Shown piece after piece: positions 24,164-33,340 of a stretch of 64,000 bases of DNA. A program made the translations under genes and the position numbers. Position 1 is the stretch's first letter. Each line of letters begins with the position of its first letter. Source of the stretch: Photobacterium indicum (lineage in GTDB: Bacteria; Pseudomonadota; Gammaproteobacteria; Enterobacterales; Vibrionaceae); assembly GCF_003026215.1 (NCBI RefSeq), contig NZ_PYOC01000016.1, positions 34,900 through 98,899 on the forward strand. The letters run 5' to 3'. The notes under the pieces were generated by a model. That model had not been told where the DNA came from. It saw nothing but the letters and a program-made list of their open reading frames with translations, and searched no databases.

Positions 24164-25165
24164 TTAGCGTCGTGCGGCTTTATCTTTTAGCTGTTGTTTT
24201 TCAGCATCAGATAAGAAAGCTAGTTCTAGGCCGTTAATCTGCGCCTGACGAATTTGCTCTTGAGTCAGACCCACTTTCGGTGCGGCTACTTCATATTCGT
24301 GAGGAAGCTCGATACCTTCGACCGCAGGATCATCGGTATTTAGACATGCCAAAATACCATGTTCTAAAAACTGCTTAACTGGGTGAGAGGCAAATGACTC
24401 AACGGTACTCGTTTGAATATTTGATGTTAGGCAAGATTCAATACCAATCTTGTTCGCGGCTAGATAATCCATCAGCTTTGGATCATGTACCGCTTTAACC
24501 CCGTGACCGATACGCACTGCACCAAGCTCTTGAATAGCTTGCCACATACTTTCAGGTCCTGCTGCTTCACCTGCGTGAACCGTAACACGTAGACCAGCAT
24601 CACGTACTTGAGTGAAGTGTTTGATAAAGCGATCACCAGGTTGGCCTAATTCATCACCAGCCAGATCAATTGCCACTAACTTATCCTTTTGCGTAAGCAA
24701 TCCGTCAAGCTCTTGCTGACAAGCCTCTTGACCAAAAGTACGGCTAAGGATACCGATTAAGTTAGCTTGAATACCGAAATCTCGACAGCCTGCTGCGACA
24801 CCATCAACGACGGCTTCCACGACACCAGCGATCGGTAGGTTATGTTTCATTGCCATGTAATAAGGCGAAAAACGTAGCTCGGCATAATCAATCTGTGCAT
24901 TCAGCGCATCTTCAACGTTTTCGTAGGCAACACGTCGACATGCTTCAAGGTCACCAAGAACAGCTACACCCCAATCGAGCTTAGAGAGGAAAGCCACTAA
25001 GCTTGGCTCTGCTTCAACGATCTGCACATGAGGGCGTAACCCTTCTAGATCCGTTGCAGGCAAGGCCATTCCAAATTTCTGACCTAAGTCTAAAATGGTT
25101 TGGATGCGGATATTACCATCCAAATGGCGGTGAAGGTCGGTAAGGGGAAGCTGCTTCGTAATCAT
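24164..25165 (-). CDS. add: Adenosine deaminase
   Basis: A 333-residue purine salvage enzyme converting adenosine to inosine. Zinc and catalytic residues appear as TDLHRHLDGNIR (His-x-His, about 9-20), VHAGEAAGPES (His and Glu, about 197-207), IGHGVKA (about 220) and the CLNTDDPAV segment with paired Asp near 278. The start at 25165 gives exactly the E. coli length; the ATG 17 codons upstream is less likely. It is a single gene convergent with hemN. Confidence 0.97.
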   Translation of the reverse strand: MITKQLPLTDLHRHLDGNIRIQTILDLGQKFGMALPATDLEGLRPHVQIVEAEPSLVAFLSKLDWGVAVLGDLEACRRVAYENVEDALNAQIDYAELRFSPYYMAMKHNLPIAGVVEAVVDGVAAGCRDFGIQANLIGILSRTFGQEACQQELDGLLTQKDKLVAIDLAGDELGQPGDRFIKHFTQVRDAGLRVTVHAGEAAGPESMWQAIQELGAVRIGHGVKAVHDPKLMDYLAANKIGIESCLTSNIQTSTVESFASHPVKQFLEHGILACLNTDDPAVEGIELPHEYEVAAPKVGLTQEQIRQAQINGLELAFLSDAEKQQLKDKAARR

Positions 25166-25340
25166 AATTATTGGTGTCCCGATAAAAACTGGTGTGTAAG
25201 TATACGCAAAGAACAAATGACTATCATTATAGTCTGAGTGAATATTCGTTGATGTGAGTAGAAACTGTATTGATGTTTACTGTATCTGTTGATTTATTAT
25301 GACTTTTATCAATGATTGCAGGCAAGGCGTAAACGCTAAT

Positions 25341-25376
25341 AAAAAAACCTATCTGATTGCTCAAATAGGTTTTTAA
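25341..25376. terminator. Terminator after glnG
   Basis: AAAAACCTAT (25343-25352) pairs with ATAGGTTTTT (25365-25374); symmetric A/T runs. It lies 53 bases past the glnG stop on the minus strand. Confidence 0.8.
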
Positions 25377-25428
25377 AATGGGAATGCAGAGTAAAACTAA
25401 GCATGATGGCGTAGATTACGACCTACGA

Positions 25429-26844
25429 TTAATCTGATGATATATTTAGCTCTTTGAGTTTACGGGTTAAGGTGTTTCTGCCCCAGCCAAGTAGCTTGGC
25501 GGCTTCTTGTTTATGGCCATGGGTGTGTTCCAGTGCCGTTTCGAGCAAGATTTTTTCAAATTCTGGTAACGCTTCGCCAAGTAAATTATCGTTGCCTTGT
25601 TGAAGTGCTGTTCTGGCCCAGCATTGTAAAGAATGATGCCAGTGTGAGTCAGTTGGTTCACCATTGATGAGCGTTGGGGCTTCTAGTAGCTCGGGCGGGA
25701 GATCGGAAGGCAGTATTTCATTACCGCTTGCCATCACTGTTAACCAGCGACAGGTATTTTCTAATTGCCTAACATTACCCGGCCAATTGAGATTTGTGAT
25801 CACATCGACAGTATCTGGATGCAATGTTTTCACTTCAACGGCTAGTTCATCTGACGCCCGCTGTAAAAAGTGTCGTGTCAATTGTGGTATGTCTTGGCGG
25901 CGATCTTTTAATGAAGGGATATGCACCCGAATAACATTTAAACGGTGGAATAAATCTTCTCGGAATCCGCCATCGGCAACCAGTTGTTCAAGGTTCTGGT
26001 GCGTTGCCGCAATAATACGAACATCAACATTAACCGCAGAGTGTCCGCCAACACGATAAAATTGTCCGTCAGCTAATACACGTAATAGTCGAGTTTGAAT
26101 ATCTAATGGCATATCGCCGATTTCATCGAGAAACAGTGTGCCACCATTCGCTTGTTCAAATCGCCCTTGTCGTACGCTGTTGGCGCCGGTAAATGCTCCT
26201 TTCTCATGACCGAATAATTCTGATTCAATTAAATCTTTAGGTATTGCGGCCATATTCAAAGCAATAAAAGCCTGCTTGCTACGTGGGCTATGACGGTGCA
26301 GGGCGTGGGCGACTAACTCTTTACCTGTGCCTGATTCACCGTTAATTAATACCGAAATTGATGAGCGAGATAAACGACCGATTGCACGGAATACTTCCTG
26401 CATTGCTGGGGCTTCACCGATAATTTCAGGTACAGTTTTAGTGTCACTTTCTGGCTGCTGTTGGCGTTTTTGCTCTTGGCTATGAGTTACCGCTCGCTCA
26501 ACAAGGTTGACGGCTTCATCGATGTCAAAAGGCTTAGGCAGGTATTCGAATGCACCTTCTTGATAGGCGTTGACTGCGGCATCAAGGTCAGAGTGTGCCG
26601 TCATAATGATAACGGGCAATGCTGGGAAATCTTTTTGCAATGAACGAAGTAGTGTTAATCCATCAGTGCCAGGCATCCGGAGATCTGAAACCAATACATC
26701 TGGAACATTACGCTCTAATGCTTCAATGACATTATCGGCACTGGCAAAGGTTTCGCATTGTAATCCGGCTGCATTGAGTGTGCGTTCTAATACCCAACGA
26801 ATTGAGCTGTCATCATCAACAACCCATATCAATCCTTTGCTCAT
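25429..26844 (-). CDS. glnG: Nitrogen response regulator NtrC (NRI)
   Basis: A 471-residue sigma-54 activator, partner of GlnL. The receiver domain has acidic pocket Asp10-12 and phosphoacceptor Asp54 (VSDLRMPGTDG). The AAA+ domain shows GESGTGKELVA (Walker A), the sigma-54 contact loop GAFTGA and DEIGDMP (Walker B). The C-terminal Fis-type helix-turn-helix reads EAAKLLGWGRNTLTRKLKEL. Start at 26844 is supported by GAGGA seven bases upstream; the ATG 13 codons earlier has no such site. It is co-transcribed with glnL (74-bp gap) and should act at the NtrC sites before glnA and glnL. Confidence 0.98.
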   Translation of the reverse strand: MSKGLIWVVDDDSSIRWVLERTLNAAGLQCETFASADNVIEALERNVPDVLVSDLRMPGTDGLTLLRSLQKDFPALPVIIMTAHSDLDAAVNAYQEGAFEYLPKPFDIDEAVNLVERAVTHSQEQKRQQQPESDTKTVPEIIGEAPAMQEVFRAIGRLSRSSISVLINGESGTGKELVAHALHRHSPRSKQAFIALNMAAIPKDLIESELFGHEKGAFTGANSVRQGRFEQANGGTLFLDEIGDMPLDIQTRLLRVLADGQFYRVGGHSAVNVDVRIIAATHQNLEQLVADGGFREDLFHRLNVIRVHIPSLKDRRQDIPQLTRHFLQRASDELAVEVKTLHPDTVDVITNLNWPGNVRQLENTCRWLTVMASGNEILPSDLPPELLEAPTLINGEPTDSHWHHSLQCWARTALQQGNDNLLGEALPEFEKILLETALEHTHGHKQEAAKLLGWGRNTLTRKLKELNISSD

Positions 26845-26918
26845 ACTGACGTCCTCTATTATTGTTATTTCCCCTGCCTTCATGACGAGGAATATTGTGT
26901 ATAAATATCGTCTTTACG

Positions 26919-27968
26919 TTACTTTATGGGTAAATAAATCGTGAATTTTGTATGCCCAGGCCAACTCACCACTTCTATTTTACCGCGGTGCTGATCGACT
27001 AAATTACGCGCAATGGATAATCCTAATCCTGTGCCGCCTTCTCGGGCCGTTACCATTGGATAAAATAGGGTGTCTTGAATCTCGCTAGGGATCCCCGGGC
27101 CGTCATCAATAATGTCTATTTTTGCTGCTATTCGATATCTTTTACCTTGAATTAACGCTTGGTGTGCCGTGCGTGTTTTTAAGGTGATATTGCCCCCGCT
27201 CACTTGCTGTAATTCAAGGGCGGCATTACTCACAATATTTAAGATGGCTTGTTCTAGTTGTTCGGAATCCATCGTGAAGTCGGGCAAACTCGGATCGTAA
27301 TCTCGATGCAGTTGAATGTTCTCACCGCAGTCGAGGCTGACGAGCTGACGCACTTTTTCAAGGACGATATGAATATTATCGATTTTTTGTAAACCGGGTC
27401 GTTGCGGGCCCAAAAGTCGGTCGACCAGATTTCGTAGGCGATCGGCTTGCTCGATGATCATCTGGGTATATTCAGTGTAACAAGGGTCTGGAAGGGTTTT
27501 TTCGAGTAATTGAGCCGCACCGCGTAATCCACCCAGCGGGTTTTTAATTTCGTGTGCTAAGCCGCGCACTAATTCTTTGGCGGCTTGCTGCTGAGCATGT
27601 TGGCTCAGCTCTTGACTGATACGACGTTGCTGATCGATAGGTTTGAGTTCGAGCAGAATTAATAACTCTTTCTGCCAAGAGATAGGGCTGGCATTTAACT
27701 CTAAGGTATAACGTTTACCATCGATAACAAAGGTGACATCACTGTCTGCTAAGCCTTGACCGCTTTGCAAGGTTGCTTGGATTAAACCAATATCAAGCGA
27801 AGAATGTTGCAATAAGTTAGGAAGACGGACTCCCAGTAAGCGACGTTTACTGTATGACAGTAATTGTTCTGCTGCTGGATTGACATAGCGCATGGTGAGT
27901 TGCTCATCAAGCAATATCACTGCGGTGACTAAATTATTGAGAATTATAGGGGTGAAGGCAGTCGTCAC
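26919..27968 (-). CDS. glnL: Nitrogen regulation sensor kinase NtrB (NRII)
   Basis: A 349-residue soluble histidine kinase/phosphatase that sets the phosphorylation of NtrC under PII control. It has an N-terminal PAS domain (LLDEQLTMRYVNPAAEQLL), the H-box RGLAHEIKNPLGGLRGAAQL with the phosphorylated His, an N-box (ILNIVSNAALE), and G-boxes DDGPGIP and GGTGLGLSIA. The GTG at 27968 is preferred: AAGGA lies at eight bases, and the length then equals E. coli NtrB; the ATG nine bases upstream abuts the ribosome site. An NtrC palindrome lies about 75 bp upstream. Confidence 0.97.
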   Translation of the reverse strand: MTTAFTPIILNNLVTAVILLDEQLTMRYVNPAAEQLLSYSKRRLLGVRLPNLLQHSSLDIGLIQATLQSGQGLADSDVTFVIDGKRYTLELNASPISWQKELLILLELKPIDQQRRISQELSQHAQQQAAKELVRGLAHEIKNPLGGLRGAAQLLEKTLPDPCYTEYTQMIIEQADRLRNLVDRLLGPQRPGLQKIDNIHIVLEKVRQLVSLDCGENIQLHRDYDPSLPDFTMDSEQLEQAILNIVSNAALELQQVSGGNITLKTRTAHQALIQGKRYRIAAKIDIIDDGPGIPSEIQDTLFYPMVTAREGGTGLGLSIARNLVDQHRGKIEVVSWPGHTKFTIYLPIK

Positions 27969-28041
27969 GATTATCATCCTTGTTAATATCAACCGACATG
28001 CACTGTCTGTATAAAACAGTATAGTGAAGAGATTGATATGA

Positions 28042-28058
28042 CGCACCATATTGGTGCA
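28042..28058 (-). promoter_or_regulatory. NtrC site upstream of glnL
   Basis: CGCACCATATTGGTGCA, a palindrome of GCACC-N5-GGTGC that matches the NtrC consensus TGCACY-N5-GGTGCA at all but the first base. In E. coli an NtrC site at the glnL promoter mediates repression; the position here suits the same autoregulation. Confidence 0.8.
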
Positions 28059-28141
28059 TTCAAGTGTAACCTGCCTGTCTACAATAGTGCATTAAAAAAT
28101 CATGCATCAATCTCCATTTCAGAATGAAACCATAGAAACCG

Positions 28142-28702
28142 TTATAACTTAGGGCTCGCAGCCGGTGGTCTGATTCGGGTCGTCGATGCGCGATGTAGAT
28201 AGACGGTAATACTGTTAGATAATGCAATTACCTTGCCGTCTTTTAATAGCTGGAGCTGTAATTGATGGCTGCCACGATCAATATCGAACAAGCTGAATGT
28301 TAAGCTGTTTTGTAGTGCAAGGTGACTGTTCCCATCCAGTACGACTTGTACCTTATAGTCTTTGGTTATTTCACGATTACTGTTTGCAGTAATATCGATA
28401 TGCCCTGCATTACTGCGCAGTGTTTGTTCATGAGAAGGGGTGATAAAGCGGATTGTGGCGGGAGGAAGGGCTTCAGGTGTGGATGACTTTTCTTTGGTAA
28501 CCTCTATCTCATCAACTGTGGTGCTCAATGGTGCGCTGGGTGGGGTATTTAATTCATACACTTTCGTATGAGCGGCATTCGGCTGATCAGTAAAGTGGAC
28601 GACACCATTTTTATCGACCCAAGAGTAAATTGTTGTTGCTTGTAAAGTGAGAGTAAAGAACAGAAGGCTAACGCCGATCGGTATAAAAAGAGGTCTGTGC
28701 AT
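28142..28702 (-). CDS. DUF4124 domain secreted protein
   Basis: A 186-residue exported protein. The N-terminus has a signal peptide (LFIPIGVSLLFFTLTLQA), followed directly by the DUF4124 motif IYSWVDKNGVVHFTDQP. The remainder is a predicted beta-rich domain (IRFITPSHEQTLRSN ... HQLQLQLLKDGKVIAL) and a Pro/Arg tail. The start at 28702 is supported by AGGGAGAA five bases upstream. It sits between glnA and glnL, as in many vibrios, without a known role in nitrogen control. Function unknown. Confidence 0.88.
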   Translation of the reverse strand: MHRPLFIPIGVSLLFFTLTLQATTIYSWVDKNGVVHFTDQPNAAHTKVYELNTPPSAPLSTTVDEIEVTKEKSSTPEALPPATIRFITPSHEQTLRSNAGHIDITANSNREITKDYKVQVVLDGNSHLALQNSLTFSLFDIDRGSHQLQLQLLKDGKVIALSNSITVYLHRASTTRIRPPAASPKL

Positions 28703-28756
28703 GAGTGTTCTCCCTAGCTGATTCATTATTTTTTCAGCTTTGAAGAAGGCAACAAG

Positions 28757-28790
28757 ATCAAAAAGGCCTACTTGTGAAGTAGGCCTAAAT
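28757..28790 (-). terminator. Terminator after glnA
   Basis: AGGCCTACTT (28764-28773), loop GTG, AAGTAGGCCT (28777-28786): a perfect 10-bp stem, with the T run on the minus-strand side. It separates glnA from the DUF4124 gene. Confidence 0.85.
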
Positions 28791-28817
28791 CTTATTCTTT
28801 AGCAATTAATCAATTGC

Positions 28818-30227
28818 TTATACAGAGTAGTAAAGTTCAAACTCAAGTGGGTGAGTTGTCATATTTACTTTCTCTACATCTTCAGACTTCAGCTTGATGT
28901 AAGAATCAATAAAGTCATCAGAGAATACACCGCCAGTTGTTAGGAACTCACGATCTTCATCTAGGTTCTGTAGGGCGATTTGAAGTGACTCTGCTACCTG
29001 TGGAATTTCAGCAGCTTCTTCAGCAGGAAGATCATACAGATCTTTATCCATTGCTTCGCCTGGGTGAATCTTGTTCTGAATACCGTCAAGACCAGCCATT
29101 AGCATTGCTGCAAACGCGAGGTATGGGTTAGCTGCCGGATCACCGAAACGTACTTCGATACGGCGTGCTTTCGGGCTTGGTACCACTGGGATACGGATAG
29201 AAGCTGAACGGTTACGAGCAGAGTATGCAAGCATTACAGGAGCTTCAAAACCTGGTACAAGGCGCTTGTACGAGTTCGTTGCTGGGTTAGCAAAAGCGTT
29301 GATTGCACGAGCATGCTTAATGATACCGCCGATGTAGTAGATAGCCATTTCAGAAAGGCCGCCGTACTTATCGCCTGCAAAGAGGTTCTGACCATCTTTA
29401 CCTAGAGACATGTGAACGTGCATACCAGAACCGTTATCACCAACTAGTGGCTTCGGCATGAAGGTTGCTGTTTTACCAAATGCATGAGCAACGTTGTGTA
29501 CAACGTACTTATAGATTTGGATTTCATCGGCTTTCGTTGTTAGCGTATTAAAGCGAGTCGCGATTTCATTCTGACCAGCTGTTGCTACTTCGTGGTGGTG
29601 TGCTTCAACAACAAGTCCCATTTCTTCCATGATTAGACACATAGCAGAACGGATATCTTGAGATGAATCAACAGGTGCTACTGGGAAGTAACCGCCTTTA
29701 ACGCCAGGACGGTGACCTTTGTTACCACCTTCGAAATCAGAACCTGTGTTCCAAGCTGCTTCTACATCATCAATTTTGAAGAAAGAACCTGACATGTCAG
29801 TGTTGAACTTAACATCGTCAAATAGGAAGAATTCAGGCTCAGGACCAACAAGTACGGTGTCTGCTAGACCAGTTGAACGCATAAACTCTTCTGCGCGTTT
29901 TGCGATAGAGCGTGGGTCGCGATCGTAGCCTTGCATGGTTGCAGGCTCAAGAATGTCACAACGAATATTAAGTGTTGAGTCTTCCGTGAATGGGTCAAGT
30001 ACTGCGCTTGAAGCGTCAGGCATCATCACCATGTCTGATTCATTGATACCTTTCCAACCAGCAACGGATGAACCGTCAAACATTTTGCCATCTTCAAAAA
30101 AATCGCTATCGATTTGGTGAGAAGGAATAGTGATGTGCTGCTCTTTACCTTTGGTATCGGTAAAACGTAGGTCAATAAACTTAACTTCATTTTCCTGGAT
30201 CAGCGCTAGTACATTTTCTACTGACAT
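28818..30227 (-). CDS. glnA: Glutamine synthetase, type I
   Basis: A 469-residue dodecameric enzyme that makes glutamine from glutamate, ammonia and ATP. Signatures: FDGSSVAGWKGINESDM near 50-66, the ATP-binding KPLVGDNGSGMHVHMS (about 258-273) and NRSASIRIP (about 344-352). The adenylylation tyrosine is in DKDLYDLPAEE near 398, so GlnE control applies. Length and motifs equal E. coli GlnA. The gene has a sigma-54 promoter with two upstream NtrC sites and its own terminator; glnL-glnG lie downstream beyond the DUF4124 gene. Confidence 0.99.
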   Translation of the reverse strand: MSVENVLALIQENEVKFIDLRFTDTKGKEQHITIPSHQIDSDFFEDGKMFDGSSVAGWKGINESDMVMMPDASSAVLDPFTEDSTLNIRCDILEPATMQGYDRDPRSIAKRAEEFMRSTGLADTVLVGPEPEFFLFDDVKFNTDMSGSFFKIDDVEAAWNTGSDFEGGNKGHRPGVKGGYFPVAPVDSSQDIRSAMCLIMEEMGLVVEAHHHEVATAGQNEIATRFNTLTTKADEIQIYKYVVHNVAHAFGKTATFMPKPLVGDNGSGMHVHMSLGKDGQNLFAGDKYGGLSEMAIYYIGGIIKHARAINAFANPATNSYKRLVPGFEAPVMLAYSARNRSASIRIPVVPSPKARRIEVRFGDPAANPYLAFAAMLMAGLDGIQNKIHPGEAMDKDLYDLPAEEAAEIPQVAESLQIALQNLDEDREFLTTGGVFSDDFIDSYIKLKSEDVEKVNMTTHPLEFELYYSV

Positions 30228-30311
30228 CTTGAGTAACCTCCGGTGTTAAGATTGGGCAACTGGCCGCAAAAACTTATCAATGCTCGTTGTTGAGCTATTT
30301 AAAATAAGTAA

Positions 30312-30327
30312 AGCGAAAACCGTGCCA
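30312..30327 (-). promoter_or_regulatory. Sigma-54 promoter of glnA
   Basis: On the minus strand: TGGCAC-GGTTT-TCGCT, with GG and GC separated by the required 10 bp. It is almost the same as E. coli glnAp2. Transcription should begin near 30301, about 75 bases before the glnA ATG. Confidence 0.9.
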
Positions 30328-30388
30328 ACTTTTAAAAGCCCTAAAATCGCACTGTTATGGCGTTTTGGGTGCTATGCGAATCCTTTTC

Positions 30389-30426
30389 TGCACCATAGTG
30401 GTGATATAGCGCACCGTTATGGTGCG
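30389..30426 (-). promoter_or_regulatory. Tandem NtrC enhancer sites of glnA
   Basis: TGCACCATAGTGGTGAT (30389-30405) and CGCACCGTTATGGTGCG (30410-30426), both of the GCACC-N5-GGTG type. Centres are 21 bp apart, two helical turns, and about 95-115 bp upstream of the predicted start, the distance used in enterics. Confidence 0.88.
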
Positions 30427-30682
30427 TTCGTGTTAGGTGATAACCACGATGTGGTAACTACTATTAGCTTATGCGTTTATATTGTCAATCTCACTATTGC
30501 ATAATTACGCCATTTTCTATCTTCGACTTTTTTTGAGTAAATAGTGGGCTGAAGTTACGCTGAATATACGTAAAAAGATGAATAATCATTAAAGATAAGG
30601 TGTCTTATTCCCATTTTTTAAGCGAAAAAAATGCATTAAAAGTGAGGTTTAATAAGGGTTCACGAACTATTTTTAAAAAACC

Positions 30683-30698
30683 GGTGATATAAATCACA
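30683..30698. promoter_or_regulatory. CRP-like site in the glnA-typA gap
   Basis: GGTGA-TATAAA-TCACA differs from the CRP half-site pair TGTGA-N6-TCACA at one base. It lies about 120 bp before typA and 455 bp before glnA. It could serve a typA promoter or a second, CRP-dependent glnA promoter as in E. coli. The rest of this 576-bp gap is AT-rich with no gene. Confidence 0.45.
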
Positions 30699-30803
30699 TA
30701 TTACGTGGGTTTTAGCGTAAAATCTGTTAGATTATGAGCCGTTTTTTTAACCAAGTAGCTACCCACCGTTGGTCGCTGCATGTTCTGAGTGAATGTGAAA
30801 TCC

Positions 30804-32633
30804 ATGTCTAATCAACTGATCGATAAATTAAGAAATATCGCAATTATTGCTCACGTTGACCACGGTAAAACTACCCTGGTTGATAAACTACTACAGCAAT
30901 CTGGCACGTTAGAAAACCGCGGCGAAGCCGAAGAACGAGTAATGGATTCTAACGATATCGAGAAAGAGCGTGGCATTACCATTCTTGCTAAGAACACAGC
31001 AATTAACTGGAATGACTACCGCATCAACATCGTAGATACCCCTGGACACGCCGATTTCGGTGGTGAAGTTGAGCGTATCATGTCGATGGTTGACTCAGTA
31101 TTGCTTATCGTTGATGCAGTTGATGGCCCTATGCCACAAACGCGTTTTGTAACGCAAAAAGCATTCGCATACGGTCTTAAGCCAATCGTTGTAATCAACA
31201 AGATTGACCGTCCTGGCGCTCGTCCTGAGTGGGTTATGGATCAAATCTTTGATTTGTTTGATAACTTAGGCGCGACTGATGAGCAACTAGATTTCACAAC
31301 TGTTTATGCTTCTGCACTAAATGGTTGGGCAACAATGGAAGAAGGCGTTGTTGGCGAAGATATGGAACCATTGTTCCAAGCGGTTGTTGATAACGTTGCA
31401 GCACCATGTGTTGACGTTGACGGCCCACTTCAGATGCAAGTATCTCAACTTGATTACAGCTCTTACGTAGGTGTTATCGGTGTTGCTCGTATCGCACGTG
31501 GTTCTGTTCAGCCAAACCAGCAAGTGACTATCGTCAATGCTGAAGGCAAGAAGCGTAACGGTAAAGTCGGTACGGTTCTTGGTTACCTTGGTCTTGAGCG
31601 TCACGAAGTTGAAGTCGCTAAAGCTGGCGACATCATCGCTATTACAGGTCTTGGCGAGCTGAAAATTTCAGACACTATCTGTGATGTGAATACTGTTGAA
31701 GCACTTCCTGCACTTTCTGTTGATGAACCAACAGTAACCATGACTTTCCAGGTGAACACGTCTCCGTTCGCTGGTAAAGAAGGTAAGTTCGTTACTTCAC
31801 GTAACATTCTTGAGCGTCTGCAGAAAGAGCTTGTTCATAACGTAGCATTACGTGTTGAAGAAACTGACAGTCCAGATCGCTTCCGTGTTTCAGGTCGTGG
31901 TGAACTTCACCTATCTATCCTGATCGAAAACATGCGTCGTGAAGGTTTCGAGCTAGCAGTATCTCGTCCAGAAGTTATCATCAAAACTGTTGATGGTGAG
32001 CTAATGGAACCGTTTGAAATGGTAACTATCGATGTGGTTGAAGAGCATCAAGGTAGTGTCATGGAAAGCATCGGTATCCGTAAAGGTGAGCTGAAAGATA
32101 TGGCACCAGATGGTAAGGGCCGTGTTCGCATGGACTTTATGATGCCTTCTCGTGGTCTTATCGGTTTCCAAACTGAGTTCTTAACAATGACCTCTGGTTC
32201 TGGCCTTATCTACCACTCTTTCGATCACTACGGTCCACACAAAGGTGGCGTTATCGGTCAACGTTCAAACGGCGTATTGATCTCTAACGGTACGGGTAAA
32301 GCAGTAACATACTCACTGTTCAACCTTCAAGAACGTGGTCGTCTGTTCTCTGAGCACGGTGATGAAGTTTATGAAGGTCAGATTATCGGTATTCACAACC
32401 GTGCTAACGATCTGACTATCAACTGTCTTCGTGGTAAGCAGCTGACTAACGTTCGTGCATCTGGTACTGATGAAGCACAAACGCTATCTCCTGCTATCAA
32501 GCACACGCTTGAGCAAGCTCTAGAATTCATTGATGATGATGAACTAGTAGAAGTTACACCAGTAAGCGTTCGTATTCGTAAGAAACTTCTTACTGAAAAC
32601 GATCGTAAGCGTGCAGGCCGTGCACCGAAGTAA
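30804..32633 (+). CDS. typA: Ribosome-associated GTPase TypA/BipA
   Basis: A 609-residue translational GTPase related to EF-G and LepA that aids 50S assembly at low temperature and affects virulence and stress genes. G1 is AHVDHGKTT (about 16-24), G2 region EKERGITI, G3 DTPGHADFGGE, G4 NKIDRPGA, followed by beta-barrel, two alpha/beta domains and the BipA-specific C-terminal domain (GRLFSEHGDEVYEGQIIG, NDLTINCLRGKQLTN). The start at 30804 gives MSNQLIDKLRNIAI as in vibrios; an ATG five codons upstream is an alternative. It is divergent from glnA, as in enterics. Confidence 0.98.
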   Translation: MSNQLIDKLRNIAIIAHVDHGKTTLVDKLLQQSGTLENRGEAEERVMDSNDIEKERGITILAKNTAINWNDYRINIVDTPGHADFGGEVERIMSMVDSVLLIVDAVDGPMPQTRFVTQKAFAYGLKPIVVINKIDRPGARPEWVMDQIFDLFDNLGATDEQLDFTTVYASALNGWATMEEGVVGEDMEPLFQAVVDNVAAPCVDVDGPLQMQVSQLDYSSYVGVIGVARIARGSVQPNQQVTIVNAEGKKRNGKVGTVLGYLGLERHEVEVAKAGDIIAITGLGELKISDTICDVNTVEALPALSVDEPTVTMTFQVNTSPFAGKEGKFVTSRNILERLQKELVHNVALRVEETDSPDRFRVSGRGELHLSILIENMRREGFELAVSRPEVIIKTVDGELMEPFEMVTIDVVEEHQGSVMESIGIRKGELKDMAPDGKGRVRMDFMMPSRGLIGFQTEFLTMTSGSGLIYHSFDHYGPHKGGVIGQRSNGVLISNGTGKAVTYSLFNLQERGRLFSEHGDEVYEGQIIGIHNRANDLTINCLRGKQLTNVRASGTDEAQTLSPAIKHTLEQALEFIDDDELVEVTPVSVRIRKKLLTENDRKRAGRAPK

Positions 32634-32654
32634 TTCGGCTGTAATAGCTAGCTA

Positions 32655-32694
32655 AAAAAATCCCGCTATTGGTTATGCCATGGCGGGATTTTTG
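32655..32694 (+). terminator. Terminator after typA
   Basis: AAAAATCCCGC pairs with GCGGGATTTTT around a 16-base loop with some internal pairing; T run present. Confidence 0.9.
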
Positions 32695-32797
32695 TATCTG
32701 AAAAAGAAAAAGCTCTCGTAAAAATTCACCGCTGACTTTCCCATGCCAATGTCATTTCCAGTATACTGCCTACCTCATTGATTCAGAGTACGACAAC

Positions 32798-33319
32798 ATG
32801 CAGCCAATCATTATTACCGGTGGACCAGGAGCTGGTAAAACGACGCTATTGAAGGCATTAAGCCATAAAGGGTATTTAACATTTCCTGAAGTGTCTCGTA
32901 CCTTAATTCAGCAACAAGCAAAGTTAGATAATGGGGTATTACCGTGGACCAATCTTCCCGCTTTTGCTGAGCTTTGTTTAGTGATGATGAATGAGCAGCG
33001 TCGATTAGCTCAGAAGGGGGCAATGCCAGCTTTTGTTGATCGTGCTATTCCTGATATTTGTGCTTATCTAACAGTGGGCGGAGAAACGGTAAGTCAGCAT
33101 TACCTTGATGCTGCTGCCGGTTATGCTTCTCGGGTGTTTTTTTGTGCGCCTCATGAAGCGATTTATCAAAAAGATGATGAACGCCCTCACAGTTTTATTG
33201 AAGCTCAAGCTATTCACGAGCAGCTAATAATGACCTATAAGGCGCTTAATTATGAAGTGACGCAAGTGCCATGGGGAAGTGTAGAAGAGCGAGCCTGTTG
33301 GGTTCTGGCCCGCTTATAA
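32798..33319 (+). CDS. AAA family ATPase of the COG3911 type
   Basis: A 173-residue predicted P-loop ATPase or kinase. Walker A is GGPGAGKTTLL (about 8-18). Other recognisable parts are FPEVSRTLI (about 33-41), a VDRAIPDICAYL segment (about 85-96) probably holding the Walker B or lid acid, and FCAPHEAIYQKDDERPHS with a basic pair near 124. The arrangement resembles small nucleotide or nucleoside kinases, but the substrate is unknown. It stands alone between typA and a convergent DUF2959 gene. Confidence 0.85.
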   Translation: MQPIIITGGPGAGKTTLLKALSHKGYLTFPEVSRTLIQQQAKLDNGVLPWTNLPAFAELCLVMMNEQRRLAQKGAMPAFVDRAIPDICAYLTVGGETVSQHYLDAAAGYASRVFFCAPHEAIYQKDDERPHSFIEAQAIHEQLIMTYKALNYEVTQVPWGSVEERACWVLARL

Positions 33320-33340
33320 TGGTAAGTTGAGCTAAATCGT

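Noticed and set aside
27995..28025. LexA-like palindrome near the glnL promoter
   Set aside because: The CTGT and ACAG words are 17 or 13 bases end to end, not the 16 required, and nitrogen genes are not expected SOS targets.
30280..30504. 74-codon plus-strand frame
   Set aside because: It runs through the glnA sigma-54 promoter and both NtrC sites, so it is regulatory DNA.
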